From Marivita sp. S6314 (GTDB lineage: Bacteria > Pseudomonadota > Alphaproteobacteria > Rhodobacterales > Rhodobacteraceae), in the NCBI RefSeq assembly GCF_023015985.1, contig NZ_JALKAO010000001.1:1-64000 (forward strand): a stretch of DNA of 64,000 nucleotides, in the 5' to 3' direction. Shown piece by piece: positions 42,895-50,487 of this stretch. The stretch's first letter is position 1. The number at the start of each line of letters is the position of its first letter. The notes under the pieces were generated by a model. It searched no databases, was not told the DNA's origin, and saw only the letters and a program-made list of their open reading frames with translations. Made by a program: the position numbers and the translations under genes.

Positions 42895-44940
42895 TCAGGT
42901 GCGCGGGTCCGCCTGCCATTTGCCCTCGACCAGATCACGCACTTTCTGCACAACCGCGTCGGGGGTGATGCCGAACTGTTCGTAGAGCGTTTCGGCGGGG
43001 GCAGAGGCCCCAAAGCCGTGCATGCCAACGAACCCGGACTTTTCGCGCTTGCCGCGCTCGCCAAAGAGCCACCGGTCCCAGCCGAAGCGCATACCCGCTT
43101 CAACCGCCACGCGGACTGGTCCACCCGGCAAGACGCGTTTGCGGTAGCGTTCGTCCTGTTCTTCGAAAAGCTCCCAGCACGGCATGGACACAACCCGCGT
43201 ACCAATGCCGTCGGCCTGAAGAATGTCGCGCGCCTTCATCGCGATCTCGACCTCAGACCCGGTGGCCATCAGGATCGCCTGACGTTTGCCGTCCGCATCG
43301 GCCAGCACATAGGCGCCTTGCGCGACCATATTCTTGGTCTTGTGCTCTGTCCGCACGGTCGGCAAGCCCTGACGGGTCAGGGACAGAACGGAAGGCGTGC
43401 TTTTCTGTGTCAGCGCCAGCTCCCAGGCTTCGGCGGTTTCCACCGTATCGGCCGGGCGGAACACCAGCGTGTTCGGGGTCGCACGGCTGATGGCGAGGTG
43501 TTCGACCGGCTGGTGGGTGGGGCCATCTTCGCCAAGACCGATGGAATCGTGGGTCATGACAAACACCGTCGGCACTTTCATCAGCGCCGCCAGACGCATG
43601 GCCGGACGGGCGTAATCGGTGAAACACATAAACGTGCCGCCATAGGGGCGGATACCGCCATGCAGCGCCATTCCGTTCATCGCCGACGCCATGCCGTGTT
43701 CGCGAATGCCCCAATAGACATAGCGCCCATTCCGGCTGTCCACGTCAAACACACCCATATCGCCGGTTTTCGTGTTGTTCGATCCGGTCAGGTCCGCCGA
43801 CCCGCCGATGGTTTCCGGAAGGATCGGGTTCACAACCTCAAGCACCATTTCGGAACTCTTGCGGGTCGCCACTTTCGGTGCGGTTTCCGCGATCTGCTTT
43901 TTCAGCGCCTTGATGGTCGAGGACAGCTTTTTCGGCGCGTCGCCCGCCATGGTGCGCGCGAATTCGGCCTGCTTGGACGCGGACATTTTCTCAAGCCGCG
44001 CCTCCCACGCTTCGCGGTCTGAGACACCGCGACGACCGATGTCTTCCCAGGCAGCCTTGGTGTCGCCGGGCACTTCGAACGGACCGGTGGTCCAGCCCCA
44101 AAGCGCCTTGGCGGCTGCGTTCTGGTCGCCGTCGGTCAGGGCACCGTGCCCCTTGGACGTGTCCTGTGCGGCATGCCCCAGCGCGATATGGGTTTTGCAG
44201 GCGATCATCGACGGGCGGTCGTCTTTCTTGGCCGCCGTGATGGCCGCGTCGATTTCGGCGGGATTGTGCCCGTCGATTTCCTGTACGTGCCAGCCGGCGG
44301 CCTCGAACCGTGCCACCTGATCGGTGCGGTCGGACAGGTCCACGGTGCCGTCGATGGTGATGTTGTTATTGTCCCAGAACACAACCAGTTTGGACAGCTG
44401 CTGGCGTCCGGCGATGCCGATGGCCTCGTGGCTCACACCTTCCATCAGGCACCCGTCACCGGCGATGACATAGGTGTAGTGATCCACAAGTTTGGGTCCG
44501 AACCGCGCGCGCAGCGCTTCCTCGGCCATCGCGAAGCCGACGGAATTGGCAATCCCCTGACCCAGCGGGCCGGTGGTTGTCTCGATCGCCTGCGCGAGGA
44601 AGTTCTCCGGGTGGCCTGCGGTTTTCGCGCCCCACTGGCGGAAGTTCTTGACCTGGTCGAGCGTGATTTCCGGATCGCCACACAGGTAAAGCAGGGAATA
44701 GAGCAGCATCGACCCGTGCCCTGCGGACAGGATAAAGCGGTCGCGGTCGTGCCAATCGGGGCGTGACGCGTCGAACTTCAGGTGCTTTTCATAAAGCACG
44801 GTGGCAACGTCCGCCATGCCGATTGGCATTCCGGAATGGCCGGAATTCGCCGCAGCGACGGCATCCAGCGTCAATGCGCGGATGGCAGCGGCTTTGCTCC
44901 AATGGTCAGGGTTCTGGGCTTTCAGAGTCTCGATATCCAC
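42895..44940 (-). CDS. tkt: Transketolase
   Basis: The 681-residue thiamine-diphosphate enzyme transfers two-carbon units in the pentose phosphate pathway. It shows the N-terminal [17 protein letters not shown], the ThDP motif [13 protein letters not shown] through [10 protein letters not shown], the catalytic [14 protein letters not shown] and [19 protein letters not shown]. Start choice: GTG at 44940 has AAGGA 11 bases upstream and gives the usual [13 protein letters not shown] beginning; the in-frame ATG at 44961 lacks a ribosome site. The promoter region holds a half palindrome TGTTAGCGC at 44978-44986, like the sites before the gap genes. Divergent from the zapA operon. Confidence 0.94.
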   Translation of the reverse strand: MDIETLKAQNPDHWSKAAAIRALTLDAVAAANSGHSGMPIGMADVATVLYEKHLKFDASRPDWHDRDRFILSAGHGSMLLYSLLYLCGDPEITLDQVKNFRQWGAKTAGHPENFLAQAIETTTGPLGQGIANSVGFAMAEEALRARFGPKLVDHYTYVIAGDGCLMEGVSHEAIGIAGRQQLSKLVVFWDNNNITIDGTVDLSDRTDQVARFEAAGWHVQEIDGHNPAEIDAAITAAKKDDRPSMIACKTHIALGHAAQDTSKGHGALTDGDQNAAAKALWGWTTGPFEVPGDTKAAWEDIGRRGVSDREAWEARLEKMSASKQAEFARTMAGDAPKKLSSTIKALKKQIAETAPKVATRKSSEMVLEVVNPILPETIGGSADLTGSNNTKTGDMGVFDVDSRNGRYVYWGIREHGMASAMNGMALHGGIRPYGGTFMCFTDYARPAMRLAALMKVPTVFVMTHDSIGLGEDGPTHQPVEHLAISRATPNTLVFRPADTVETAEAWELALTQKSTPSVLSLTRQGLPTVRTEHKTKNMVAQGAYVLADADGKRQAILMATGSEVEIAMKARDILQADGIGTRVVSMPCWELFEEQDERYRKRVLPGGPVRVAVEAGMRFGWDRWLFGERGKREKSGFVGMHGFGASAPAETLYEQFGITPDAVVQKVRDLVEGKWQADPRT

Positions 44941-45178
44941 GGGCCGTTTCGTCCTTATCATCAAGGTAAGAGGGGTCTGTTAGCGCGCTCCATATCAGTG
45001 TTGGGCCAGAGATCAAGCGGCACACCTGTGCCGGTTGCGTATAGGGGGGCGCAATTTCGGTCTTAGATTGTTAAACTTTCACATTAAGAGGACCGAGCGA
45101 TTCGTTTCGGGAGCACGGAAAAATGTGTCTGACATCGCAGGATGCGGGCCAGGCGAACAACACACAGGGATCAGGCAA

Positions 45179-45742
45179 ATGACCCAAATTGACGAGCTTC
45201 AACATCGCATCACTGCGGCTTTGGACCGCGTGGCACTGGGTGTCGCGAAAATTGACGCACGCGCAGCAGACGTGCCGGACACCCCGTCCGGACCCGAGAT
45301 TGACCCCGACGAGGTTGCGCGGCTGAAAGAGGCGTTGGACGAAGAGAAACTGGCCAATGCCCAGTTGGAAGAGCGGGTGCGTAAGTTGCACGAAACCCAC
45401 CGGGCCGAACTGGAAGAGGCCCGCGCCGCCGCAACAGCCGCGGCCGTCGCAGCCGCTGAACCGGCGCCTGCTGCGCCAAGCGTGGATGTCGAAGCGCTGG
45501 ATCTGGACATACAGCGCCTGCGCCATGCCAACGAAATGCTGCGCACCACCAACGAGGAATTGCGCAGCGCATTGGCCGAGAACGTGGGAGAGCCGCATCT
45601 GATCAACAAGGCCATGCTGGCCGAGTTGGAAGGGTTGCGCGCCGCGCGGGCGGTGGAAGCCGCCGAAACCAAAGCGGTGCTGGCGTCATTGACGCCGTTG
45701 CTGGAAGCCGCAGCCGATGCCGATGCACAGGAGGCGAACTGA
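45179..45742 (+). CDS. Coiled-coil protein upstream of zapA
   Basis: The 187-residue acidic protein is largely a predicted coiled coil: residues 37-80 (EVARLKEALDEEKLANAQLEERVRKL) and 100-150 (DLDIQRLRHANEMLRTTNEELRSAL), separated by an Ala-rich stretch. The ATG at 45179 has AGGGA upstream; a longer N-terminal extension contains no family-like sequence. It overlaps zapA by one base (TGATG), so the two are translated together. In function it may assist ZapA in FtsZ-ring assembly; that is inferred only from operon context. Confidence 0.7.
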   Translation: MTQIDELQHRITAALDRVALGVAKIDARAADVPDTPSGPEIDPDEVARLKEALDEEKLANAQLEERVRKLHETHRAELEEARAAATAAAVAAAEPAPAAPSVDVEALDLDIQRLRHANEMLRTTNEELRSALAENVGEPHLINKAMLAELEGLRAARAVEAAETKAVLASLTPLLEAAADADAQEAN

Positions 45743-46134
45743 TGCCCGAAGTTGAAATCTCGATCGGGGGCCGCAGCTTTGACGTGGCGTGCCAGGAAGG
45801 CGAAGAACAGTACCTGCGCTCTGCAGCCAAGATGCTGGACACCGAAGCACAGGTTCTGGCGCAGCAGGTGGGCCGTATCCCCGAAGCGCGGATGCTGCTG
45901 ATGGCGGGGCTGATGCTGGCCGACAAAACGGCTGGTCTGGAAGACAAGCTGCGCGAGATGGAAGACCGCGCTGCCGGATATGCCTCGGAATTGCGCGCGC
46001 TGAAAGATGCGCCGCCGCCCGAACCCGAACGGATCGAGGTGCCCGTGGTGCCTACCGAAGTGACGGAAACCCTGCAAGAGGTGGCCGCGAGGGCCGAAGC
46101 CCTGGCGCGCGATATCGAAGAAAAGGCCGGGTAG
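45742..46134 (+). CDS. zapA: Cell division protein ZapA
   Basis: The 130-residue protein has the ZapA core MPEVEISIGGRSFDVACQEGEEQYLRSAAKML, followed by a long helix ending in an acidic, Glu-rich coiled coil. ZapA tetramers cross-link FtsZ filaments at mid-cell. It is coupled to the preceding coiled-coil gene and followed by a perfect bidirectional terminator. Length slightly above the E. coli protein because of the C-terminal tail. Confidence 0.92.
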   Translation: MPEVEISIGGRSFDVACQEGEEQYLRSAAKMLDTEAQVLAQQVGRIPEARMLLMAGLMLADKTAGLEDKLREMEDRAAGYASELRALKDAPPPEPERIEVPVVPTEVTETLQEVAARAEALARDIEEKAG

Positions 46135-46156
46135 GGGCACTGCCAGCCCGAGACGC

Positions 46157-46183
46157 AAAACGGCGCCCGCGAGGCGCCGTTTT
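46157..46183. terminator. Bidirectional intrinsic terminator, zapA / grx4
   Basis: AAAACGGCGCC and GGCGCCGTTTT form an 11-bp stem around CGCGA, with the A and T runs making a T-tract on both strands. It separates the convergent zapA and Grx4 genes. Confidence 0.9.
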
Positions 46184-46204
46184 CATTGGGTCTTTGCGTG
46201 GATG

Positions 46205-46567
46205 TTACGCGTTGGCTTCGCGGATCTTGTTTGCCGCGTCCTTGTCAAAGGCAACGCCGTTTTCTTCCAGCAGCGCGTCCAGTTCGCCCGACAATGTCAT
46301 CTCGATGATGATATCGCAGCCGCCGACAAATTCGCTTTTGACATAAAGCTGCGGGATGGTGGGCCAGTCGGAATAGTCCTTGATCCCCTGGCGGATGTTT
46401 TCATCGGCCAGCACGTTCACGTCCTCGAACTCGACGCCCATGTAGTTCAGCACCCCGGCCACTTTGCTTGAAAAGCCACATTGCGGCATGGTTTTGGTGC
46501 CTTTCATGTACAGCACCACGTCGTTTGATTTGACGGTTTCGTCAATGATTTGTTTCGCGTCAGTCAT
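46205..46567 (-). CDS. grxD: Monothiol glutaredoxin, Grx4 family
   Basis: The 120-residue protein has the CGFS active site at Cys30 ([12 protein letters not shown]), the glutathione-binding [19 protein letters not shown] and the characteristic TKTMP motif. CGFS glutaredoxins carry and transfer 2Fe-2S clusters, usually in complex with BolA. Here the gene lies one small gene downstream of a BolA gene on the same strand. It overlaps the end of that small gene by 8 bp. Confidence 0.96.
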   Translation of the reverse strand: MTDAKQIIDETVKSNDVVLYMKGTKTMPQCGFSSKVAGVLNYMGVEFEDVNVLADENIRQGIKDYSDWPTIPQLYVKSEFVGGCDIIIEMTLSGELDALLEENGVAFDKDAANKIREANA

Positions 46568-46706
46568 TGTCTTGCTCCATGCGTTCGCGGCGTTTCCGAT
46601 CGCGCCGAATATACGGCATCGTTGCGCCGTACGTAATGAGGCCGACCAGCGCAAGCGCGCCAAGGACCGGCCAGGTGTTGTTAAGGAAAGTCAGAATCCA
46701 GTCCAA
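46560..46706 (-). CDS. Small single-helix membrane protein (48 aa)
   Basis: A 48-residue frame starts at a TTG and reads [20 protein letters not shown], then [28 protein letters not shown] single transmembrane helix is followed by a highly basic cytoplasmic tail. It starts 4 bp after the BolA stop and its TGA overlaps the Grx4 start by 8 bp, so it is embedded in a translationally coupled bolA-small-grx4 unit. No ribosome binding site is evident, consistent with coupling from BolA. Function unknown; the tight arrangement suggests a role in the same Fe-S pathway or a mere fellow traveller. Confidence 0.65.
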   Translation of the reverse strand: MDWILTFLNNTWPVLGALALVGLITYGATMPYIRRDRKRRERMEQDND

Positions 46707-46710
46707 ACGA

Positions 46711-46953
46711 TTAGTCCGGCGCCCGCGTGGTCAGCGCAAGGGCATGCAGTTCGCCTTGCGAACCATCCATCTTGCCCTTCAGCGCCGCATAAACCGCGCG
46801 CTGTTGCTGAACCCGGTTCTTGCCCTTGAAGCTGTCGTCGATCACTTCGGCGGCGTAGTGATTTCCATCTCCCGCCAGATCGGTGATCGTGATTTTTGCA
46901 TTTGGAAATTCGGCCCGGATCAGGTCTTCGATTTCCTGCGCTTGCATGGCCAT
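46711..46953 (-). CDS. BolA-family protein
   Basis: The 80-residue protein has the BolA pattern: EIEDLIRAEFPNAKITITDLAGDGNHYAAEVI, then FKGKNRVQQQRAVYAAL and a Gly-Glu-Leu-His-Ala segment (QGELHALALTT). The conserved histidines of GNHYA and ELHAL are the usual Fe-S ligands shared with a CGFS glutaredoxin. The ATG at 46953 has GGAG 9 bases upstream; a start 18 bp earlier is less probable. First gene of the BolA-small-Grx4 unit. Confidence 0.92.
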   Translation of the reverse strand: MAMQAQEIEDLIRAEFPNAKITITDLAGDGNHYAAEVIDDSFKGKNRVQQQRAVYAALKGKMDGSQGELHALALTTRAPD

Positions 46954-47025
46954 GTGGCAGCACTCCGTCATGTGATCGTGAAAGATGTATGTTGCAGAAA
47001 CGTTATGCGCAAGGCGGCGACCAAA

Positions 47026-47808
47026 TCAGGCGTCCAGTGCCACCCAAACGGGGACGTGGTCGGACGGTTTTTCGCGGCCACGCACGGCCGATTCAATCCA
47101 GCAATCGCTTAGCAAATCGGCGCAGGCCGGGGTCAGCAGGAAATGATCGATGCGGATGCCGTCATTCCGGTCCCACGCGCCCGCCTGATAATCCCAGAAC
47201 GAATAATGCCCGCCACCATGGGTGCGGGCGCGGAACGCTTCGGTAAAGCCAAGGTTCAGGATTTCGCGGAACGCCTGCCGCGTTTCGGGGCGAAACAGCG
47301 CATCCTCGACCCAGCGTTCAGGCTTTTTCGCATCCTCGGCTTGCGGGATCACGTTATAATCGCCTGCCATCAGCGCGGGCATTTCATCATTCAGCAAATC
47401 CTGCGCGCGCGCCTTGAGCCGTTTCATCCAGGCCAGCTTGTAATCGTATTTGGGGCCCGGTGCCGGGTTTCCGTTGGGAAGATACAGGCCACAAAGCCGC
47501 ACGGCGGTGGTGTCGCCGATCACGGTCGCCTCGATCCAGCGCGCCTGTTCGTCGCTGTCATCACCGGGCAGGCCCCGTGTCACATCCTCCAGCGGCAGCT
47601 TCGACAGAATGGCGACGCCGTTGAAGCCTTTCTGGCCATGCGTCTCGACCCGGTAGCCCAGGTCTTCCAGCGCCTCGCGGGGGAATGCCTCATCAACCGA
47701 CTTGATCTCCTGCAACAGCGCAACGTCAGGCGCGCTTTCGCGTAGCCAGTCGGTCAGCGCAGGCAGGCGCGCCTTGATGCCGTTGATGTTAAACGTGGCG
47801 ATTTTCAT
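47026..47808 (-). CDS. xth: Exodeoxyribonuclease III
   Basis: The 260-residue AP endonuclease/3'-exonuclease has the full motif set: MKIATFNINGIKARL, LLQEIKSVDEAFP with the metal-binding Glu34, LYLPNG, the catalytic GDYNVIP, and the C-terminal IRIDHFLLTP and KPSDHVPVWV. It processes abasic sites in base excision repair. Normal length for XthA. Monocistronic; divergent from the FTSGS-repeat gene across a 342-bp region. Confidence 0.96.
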   Translation of the reverse strand: MKIATFNINGIKARLPALTDWLRESAPDVALLQEIKSVDEAFPREALEDLGYRVETHGQKGFNGVAILSKLPLEDVTRGLPGDDSDEQARWIEATVIGDTTAVRLCGLYLPNGNPAPGPKYDYKLAWMKRLKARAQDLLNDEMPALMAGDYNVIPQAEDAKKPERWVEDALFRPETRQAFREILNLGFTEAFRARTHGGGHYSFWDYQAGAWDRNDGIRIDHFLLTPACADLLSDCWIESAVRGREKPSDHVPVWVALDA

Positions 47809-48150
47809 GTCGCACCTCCCCGGATTGCCCCTCTATCCCAAGTTGGGGCAAGGCGTACAAGCCGAGAATCTGTCGAATCGACACACGCGATTCTGTCGAT
47901 TTGCAGTCTCTTCGACGCTGTTCCAACCGCGGTGCTGCCCCGGATCTGACAGCTTTCGGATAGGCCGAAAAGTTATCCCCAGATTTTTGCGCTCTGTGGA
48001 TAACTGAAACTCCCTCACATCAAGAACAACCTATGAGTGTATCTTGATGTGGATAACTTCCCGTAATGCAATTTAAACGGGATTTACTCTTCTCACATTC
48101 AATTTTTGCGTGTCAGCCTGAGGGCATCAACTCAGCAACAGGAGGTCCAA
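47809..48150. promoter_or_regulatory. Gene-free region with DnaA boxes, GANTC sites and a CtrA-like site
   Basis: This 342-bp gene-free stretch holds three GANTC sites (47866, 47875, 47889), one DnaA-like box TTATCCCCA (47973-47981), two perfect DnaA boxes TGTGGATAA (47995-48003 and 48048-48056), an inverted repeat CACATCAAGA-N16-TCTTGATGTG (48016-48051) and a CtrA-like TTAA-N7-TTAC (48073-48087). It is AT-rich toward its right end. It looks like a cell-cycle-regulated promoter for the repeat gene, or an origin-like region. No small frame of note was seen. Confidence 0.6.
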
Positions 48151-48879
48151 ATGACCGCACTTCGTAAAATCGAAATTACTGAAAATTCCGTTGACGCACA
48201 GCAGGATACGGGCGTTTCCCGCAGCCTTCATGGCGGTGATGCAACAGCTCTGTTCACATCCGGCTCTGCACCCATGGCGTCAGCCGACGCGCTCTTGGGG
48301 GACGCCGTCGAAATGTTCACCTCCGGGTCCGCGCCACTGACCAGCTCAACAGCGCTGACCGGCGACGCAACAGGCCTGTTCACCTCCGGCTCCGCCCCAC
48401 AAAGCACATCCGCAAGCACCGGTGATGCGGTCGAGCTCTTCACGTCCGGCTCGGCACCGACAACGTCCGACGCTCGCACAGGTGACGCGGTTGAAGCGTT
48501 CACATCCGGTTCCGCGCCAACCACGTCCGACGCCCGTACAGGTGATGCAGTTGAGGCGTTCACATCCGGCTCTGCGCCAACCACATCAGACGCCCGCACA
48601 GGCGATGCGGTAGAGGCGTTTACGTCCGGCTCAGCTCCGACCACGTCCGATGCCCGTACAGGTGATGCGGTTGAGGCGTTCACGTCCGGCTCTGCACCAA
48701 CCACATCTGATGCCCGTACAGGTGATGCGGTCGAAGCGTTCACATCCGGCTCTGCTCCGCTGACAAGCGATGCGACAACCGGCGATGCGGTTGAGGCGTT
48801 CACCTCGGGGTCCAGCCCAACCACGGCCGAGCGGACCAGCGACGGCGAAGGTTGCGCGCTTTTCACCTCTGGGTCCTGA
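48151..48879 (+). CDS. FTSGS-repeat protein
   Basis: The 242-residue protein has a 28-residue N-terminus (MTALRKIEITENSVDAQQ onward, the only part with lysine) ending in HGG, followed by eleven repeats of about 20 residues; four are exactly GDAVEAFTSGSAPTTSDART. Every repeat holds FTSGS, and the protein ends on FTSGS. One Cys (235) is in the last, shorter unit. No signal peptide, membrane segment or enzyme motif. I recall a Rhodobacteraceae family with FTSGSAP, perhaps DUF6749, unverified. A ribosome site GGAGG precedes the ATG. It is 58 bp upstream of the next gene. Peptide precursor or scaffold are possibilities. Confidence 0.85.
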   Translation: MTALRKIEITENSVDAQQDTGVSRSLHGGDATALFTSGSAPMASADALLGDAVEMFTSGSAPLTSSTALTGDATGLFTSGSAPQSTSASTGDAVELFTSGSAPTTSDARTGDAVEAFTSGSAPTTSDARTGDAVEAFTSGSAPTTSDARTGDAVEAFTSGSAPTTSDARTGDAVEAFTSGSAPTTSDARTGDAVEAFTSGSAPLTSDATTGDAVEAFTSGSSPTTAERTSDGEGCALFTSGS

Positions 48880-48937
48880 CCCCTGATTTGACCCGGGGCG
48901 GGCGGTTGTCCTGTCCCTTCCAAAGGAGATATGGATC

Positions 48938-50011
48938 ATGACAAATGTCATCGAATTTACACCCCCGTCCCGGATCAATCCTCAGGAAGCGCGTCTCGGC
49001 GCGCTTCTGAGCTGCTTTGCCGAACACCGCCGGTTTGGTGATGACGTGTTCTGGCTCAAGGAAAACGCGGAAATCCTGAACATTCTGGAAAGCACCGGAA
49101 CCGGACCGGGCGAAGCCGCGCTTGCGCCTTACGCCGCGTTCTACGAAAGCCTCGAAAAACGCATGCGGTTTTTCCCGCAATATTATCGTTTTTTCCTGTC
49201 CATCGCGCTGGACCTCGAAGATCTCGGCATGACGGGCAACCGCGCGGAATCGCTGGTGGCCTGGGCCGATGCGCAGGATTTGCCACAAGCGGAACTGTCC
49301 GATCTGCAGCGCCTTGAAGCGGTTCGCCTGATGGCCCGCCGCGGTATTCGTTCCAATGGCGATGTCCCGGCGCTGGAAGACCGCGCGAGGGCCTTCATGG
49401 CACGTTCGGACACCTTTGCCTTGCCCAACAAGAAAGCCGCGTACGAGCTGACCCATATCGTGTTCTACCTGAGCGAATATGGTCGGAAGGACCCGCATTT
49501 GGACGCCGCTGCCAAGCGCAGTCTGCATTTCGCGGGTCTGCTGGCCTTTATCGAACAAAACGCCGACCTGCTGTCAGAGATTTGCATCGCCATGCATTTC
49601 GCAGGGGAGACCCCGCCGGATCTTTGGACAGACTGGCTGCAACGCGAAACAGCGTTGTTTACCGTGCAGGACGGACCCGATGTCAGCGTGCAGGACGATT
49701 ACCACGAATTCCTTGTCTGCAACTGGCACCAATCCGTTGTTGGCGATGCGGCCTTTGCCAAGGGTTTTGTCTATGACCGCATGCGGTTCGATCACAGCCA
49801 ATGGCGCGCCGCGCCGATGCGCGAAATGTCCGAAGCGATGTTCAATCTTGATGACGCGCGCAGCGGCGATTGGGGATCAATGCGCCTGCACATGGAAGAC
49901 GCGCTGTCGCCAGAAGCGATGACCGTGCTGTCCCAGGCCGAAACCTCATCCGCCCATTTCGAAGCGTTTTTCCACGGGTTTGCGCGCGCCGATGCTGGCA
50001 CGGTCCATTAG
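48938..50011 (+). CDS. Helical protein of unknown function, partner of FTSGS-repeat protein
   Basis: The 357-residue protein is predicted almost all alpha-helical and cytoplasmic. The best-marked stretches are FGDDVFWLKENAEILNILES, MRFFPQYYRFFLSIALDLEDL, the central PNKKAAYELTHIVFYLSEYG and LLSEICIAMHFAG. The YELTH-x4-YLSEYG pattern resembles an alpha/alpha-barrel or DUF6902-like family, from memory and unverified. Immediately downstream of the repeat gene on the same strand, with its own GGAG site. A processing, modifying or binding role for the repeat protein is inferred. A 3'-UTR element with two hairpins follows its stop. Confidence 0.75.
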   Translation: MTNVIEFTPPSRINPQEARLGALLSCFAEHRRFGDDVFWLKENAEILNILESTGTGPGEAALAPYAAFYESLEKRMRFFPQYYRFFLSIALDLEDLGMTGNRAESLVAWADAQDLPQAELSDLQRLEAVRLMARRGIRSNGDVPALEDRARAFMARSDTFALPNKKAAYELTHIVFYLSEYGRKDPHLDAAAKRSLHFAGLLAFIEQNADLLSEICIAMHFAGETPPDLWTDWLQRETALFTVQDGPDVSVQDDYHEFLVCNWHQSVVGDAAFAKGFVYDRMRFDHSQWRAAPMREMSEAMFNLDDARSGDWGSMRLHMEDALSPEAMTVLSQAETSSAHFEAFFHGFARADAGTVH

Positions 50012-50015
50012 ACCC

Positions 50016-50078
50016 TCTCTGTTTCGAAAATACCTCGGGGGAGTCCCGGATCCCATCCGGGACGGGGGCAGCGCCCCC
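50016..50078 (+). repeat. 3'-UTR repeat element, copy 2, with two hairpins
   Basis: Starting 5 bp after the stop codon, a 26-bp core (50016-50041) is followed by GTCCCGGAT/ATCCGGGAC (50043-50063, loop CCC) and GGGGGC/GCCCCC (50064-50078, loop AGC). The core matches 24 of 26 bases of the element at 31809-31834 in the same sense relative to the gene. It separates the helical protein gene from the convergent Fe-S carrier gene. Confidence 0.8.
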
Positions 50079-50081
50079 AGT

Positions 50082-50405
50082 CTACATCGAAAAACTTGTG
50101 CCGCATCCGCAAGAGGATGTGGCATTCGGATTTTCGATCACAAACCGCGCGCCGATCAGTTCTTCGGAAAAATCAATCACGGCATTGGACAGGAACGGTA
50201 GAGACACCGAATCCACGACCACGCGTTCGCCCTGACCCTCAAGCACCAGATCATCCTCGGCAGGGTCGTCCAGCTTGATTTCGTATTGAAAGCCTGAACA
50301 TCCCCCGCCTTCCACGGCAATGCGCAAGGCTTTGCCTTCGGCGCTGGCCCCGATTTCGGAAAGCCGCTCGAATGCGCGGGTGGTCACGGTGGGAGGAAGC
50401 TGCAT
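50082..50405 (-). CDS. A-type iron-sulfur carrier (HesB/IscA/ErpA family)
   Basis: The 107-residue protein has the three cysteines of A-type carriers: Cys in GGGCSGFQYE and the C-terminal Cys pair in SSCGCGTSF. It receives and delivers Fe-S clusters. The N-terminal MQLPPTVTTRAFERLSEIGA fits ErpA-like proteins of this family. Start at 50405 with GAGGGCGAT upstream; a longer start is not family-like. Divergent from the dGTPase gene, an arrangement common in alphaproteobacteria. Confidence 0.93.
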   Translation of the reverse strand: MQLPPTVTTRAFERLSEIGASAEGKALRIAVEGGGCSGFQYEIKLDDPAEDDLVLEGQGERVVVDSVSLPFLSNAVIDFSEELIGARFVIENPNATSSCGCGTSFSM

Positions 50406-50487
50406 ATCGCCCTCGGATTGCTTTAAATTCTGCGTTGCCCCGAATATAAGGGCTGTTGGGACAGGCGACAAGAACAGGCGGGCGGCG

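Noticed and set aside
47866-48087. Chromosomal replication origin
   Set aside because: The DnaA boxes are suggestive, but dnaA, parAB, hemE or similar origin neighbours are absent here. Kept only as a finding on regulatory sites.
48241-48879. CRISPR-like or minisatellite interpretation of the 60-bp repeats
   Set aside because: There are no unique spacers; repeats are in frame, end at a stop codon and vary at synonymous positions, which fits a coding repeat.
48228-48923. Antisense repeat frame (231 codons) opposite the FTSGS-repeat gene
   Set aside because: Its repeats are forced by the sense repeats. The sense frame has a good ribosome site, third-position synonymous variation and a partner gene.
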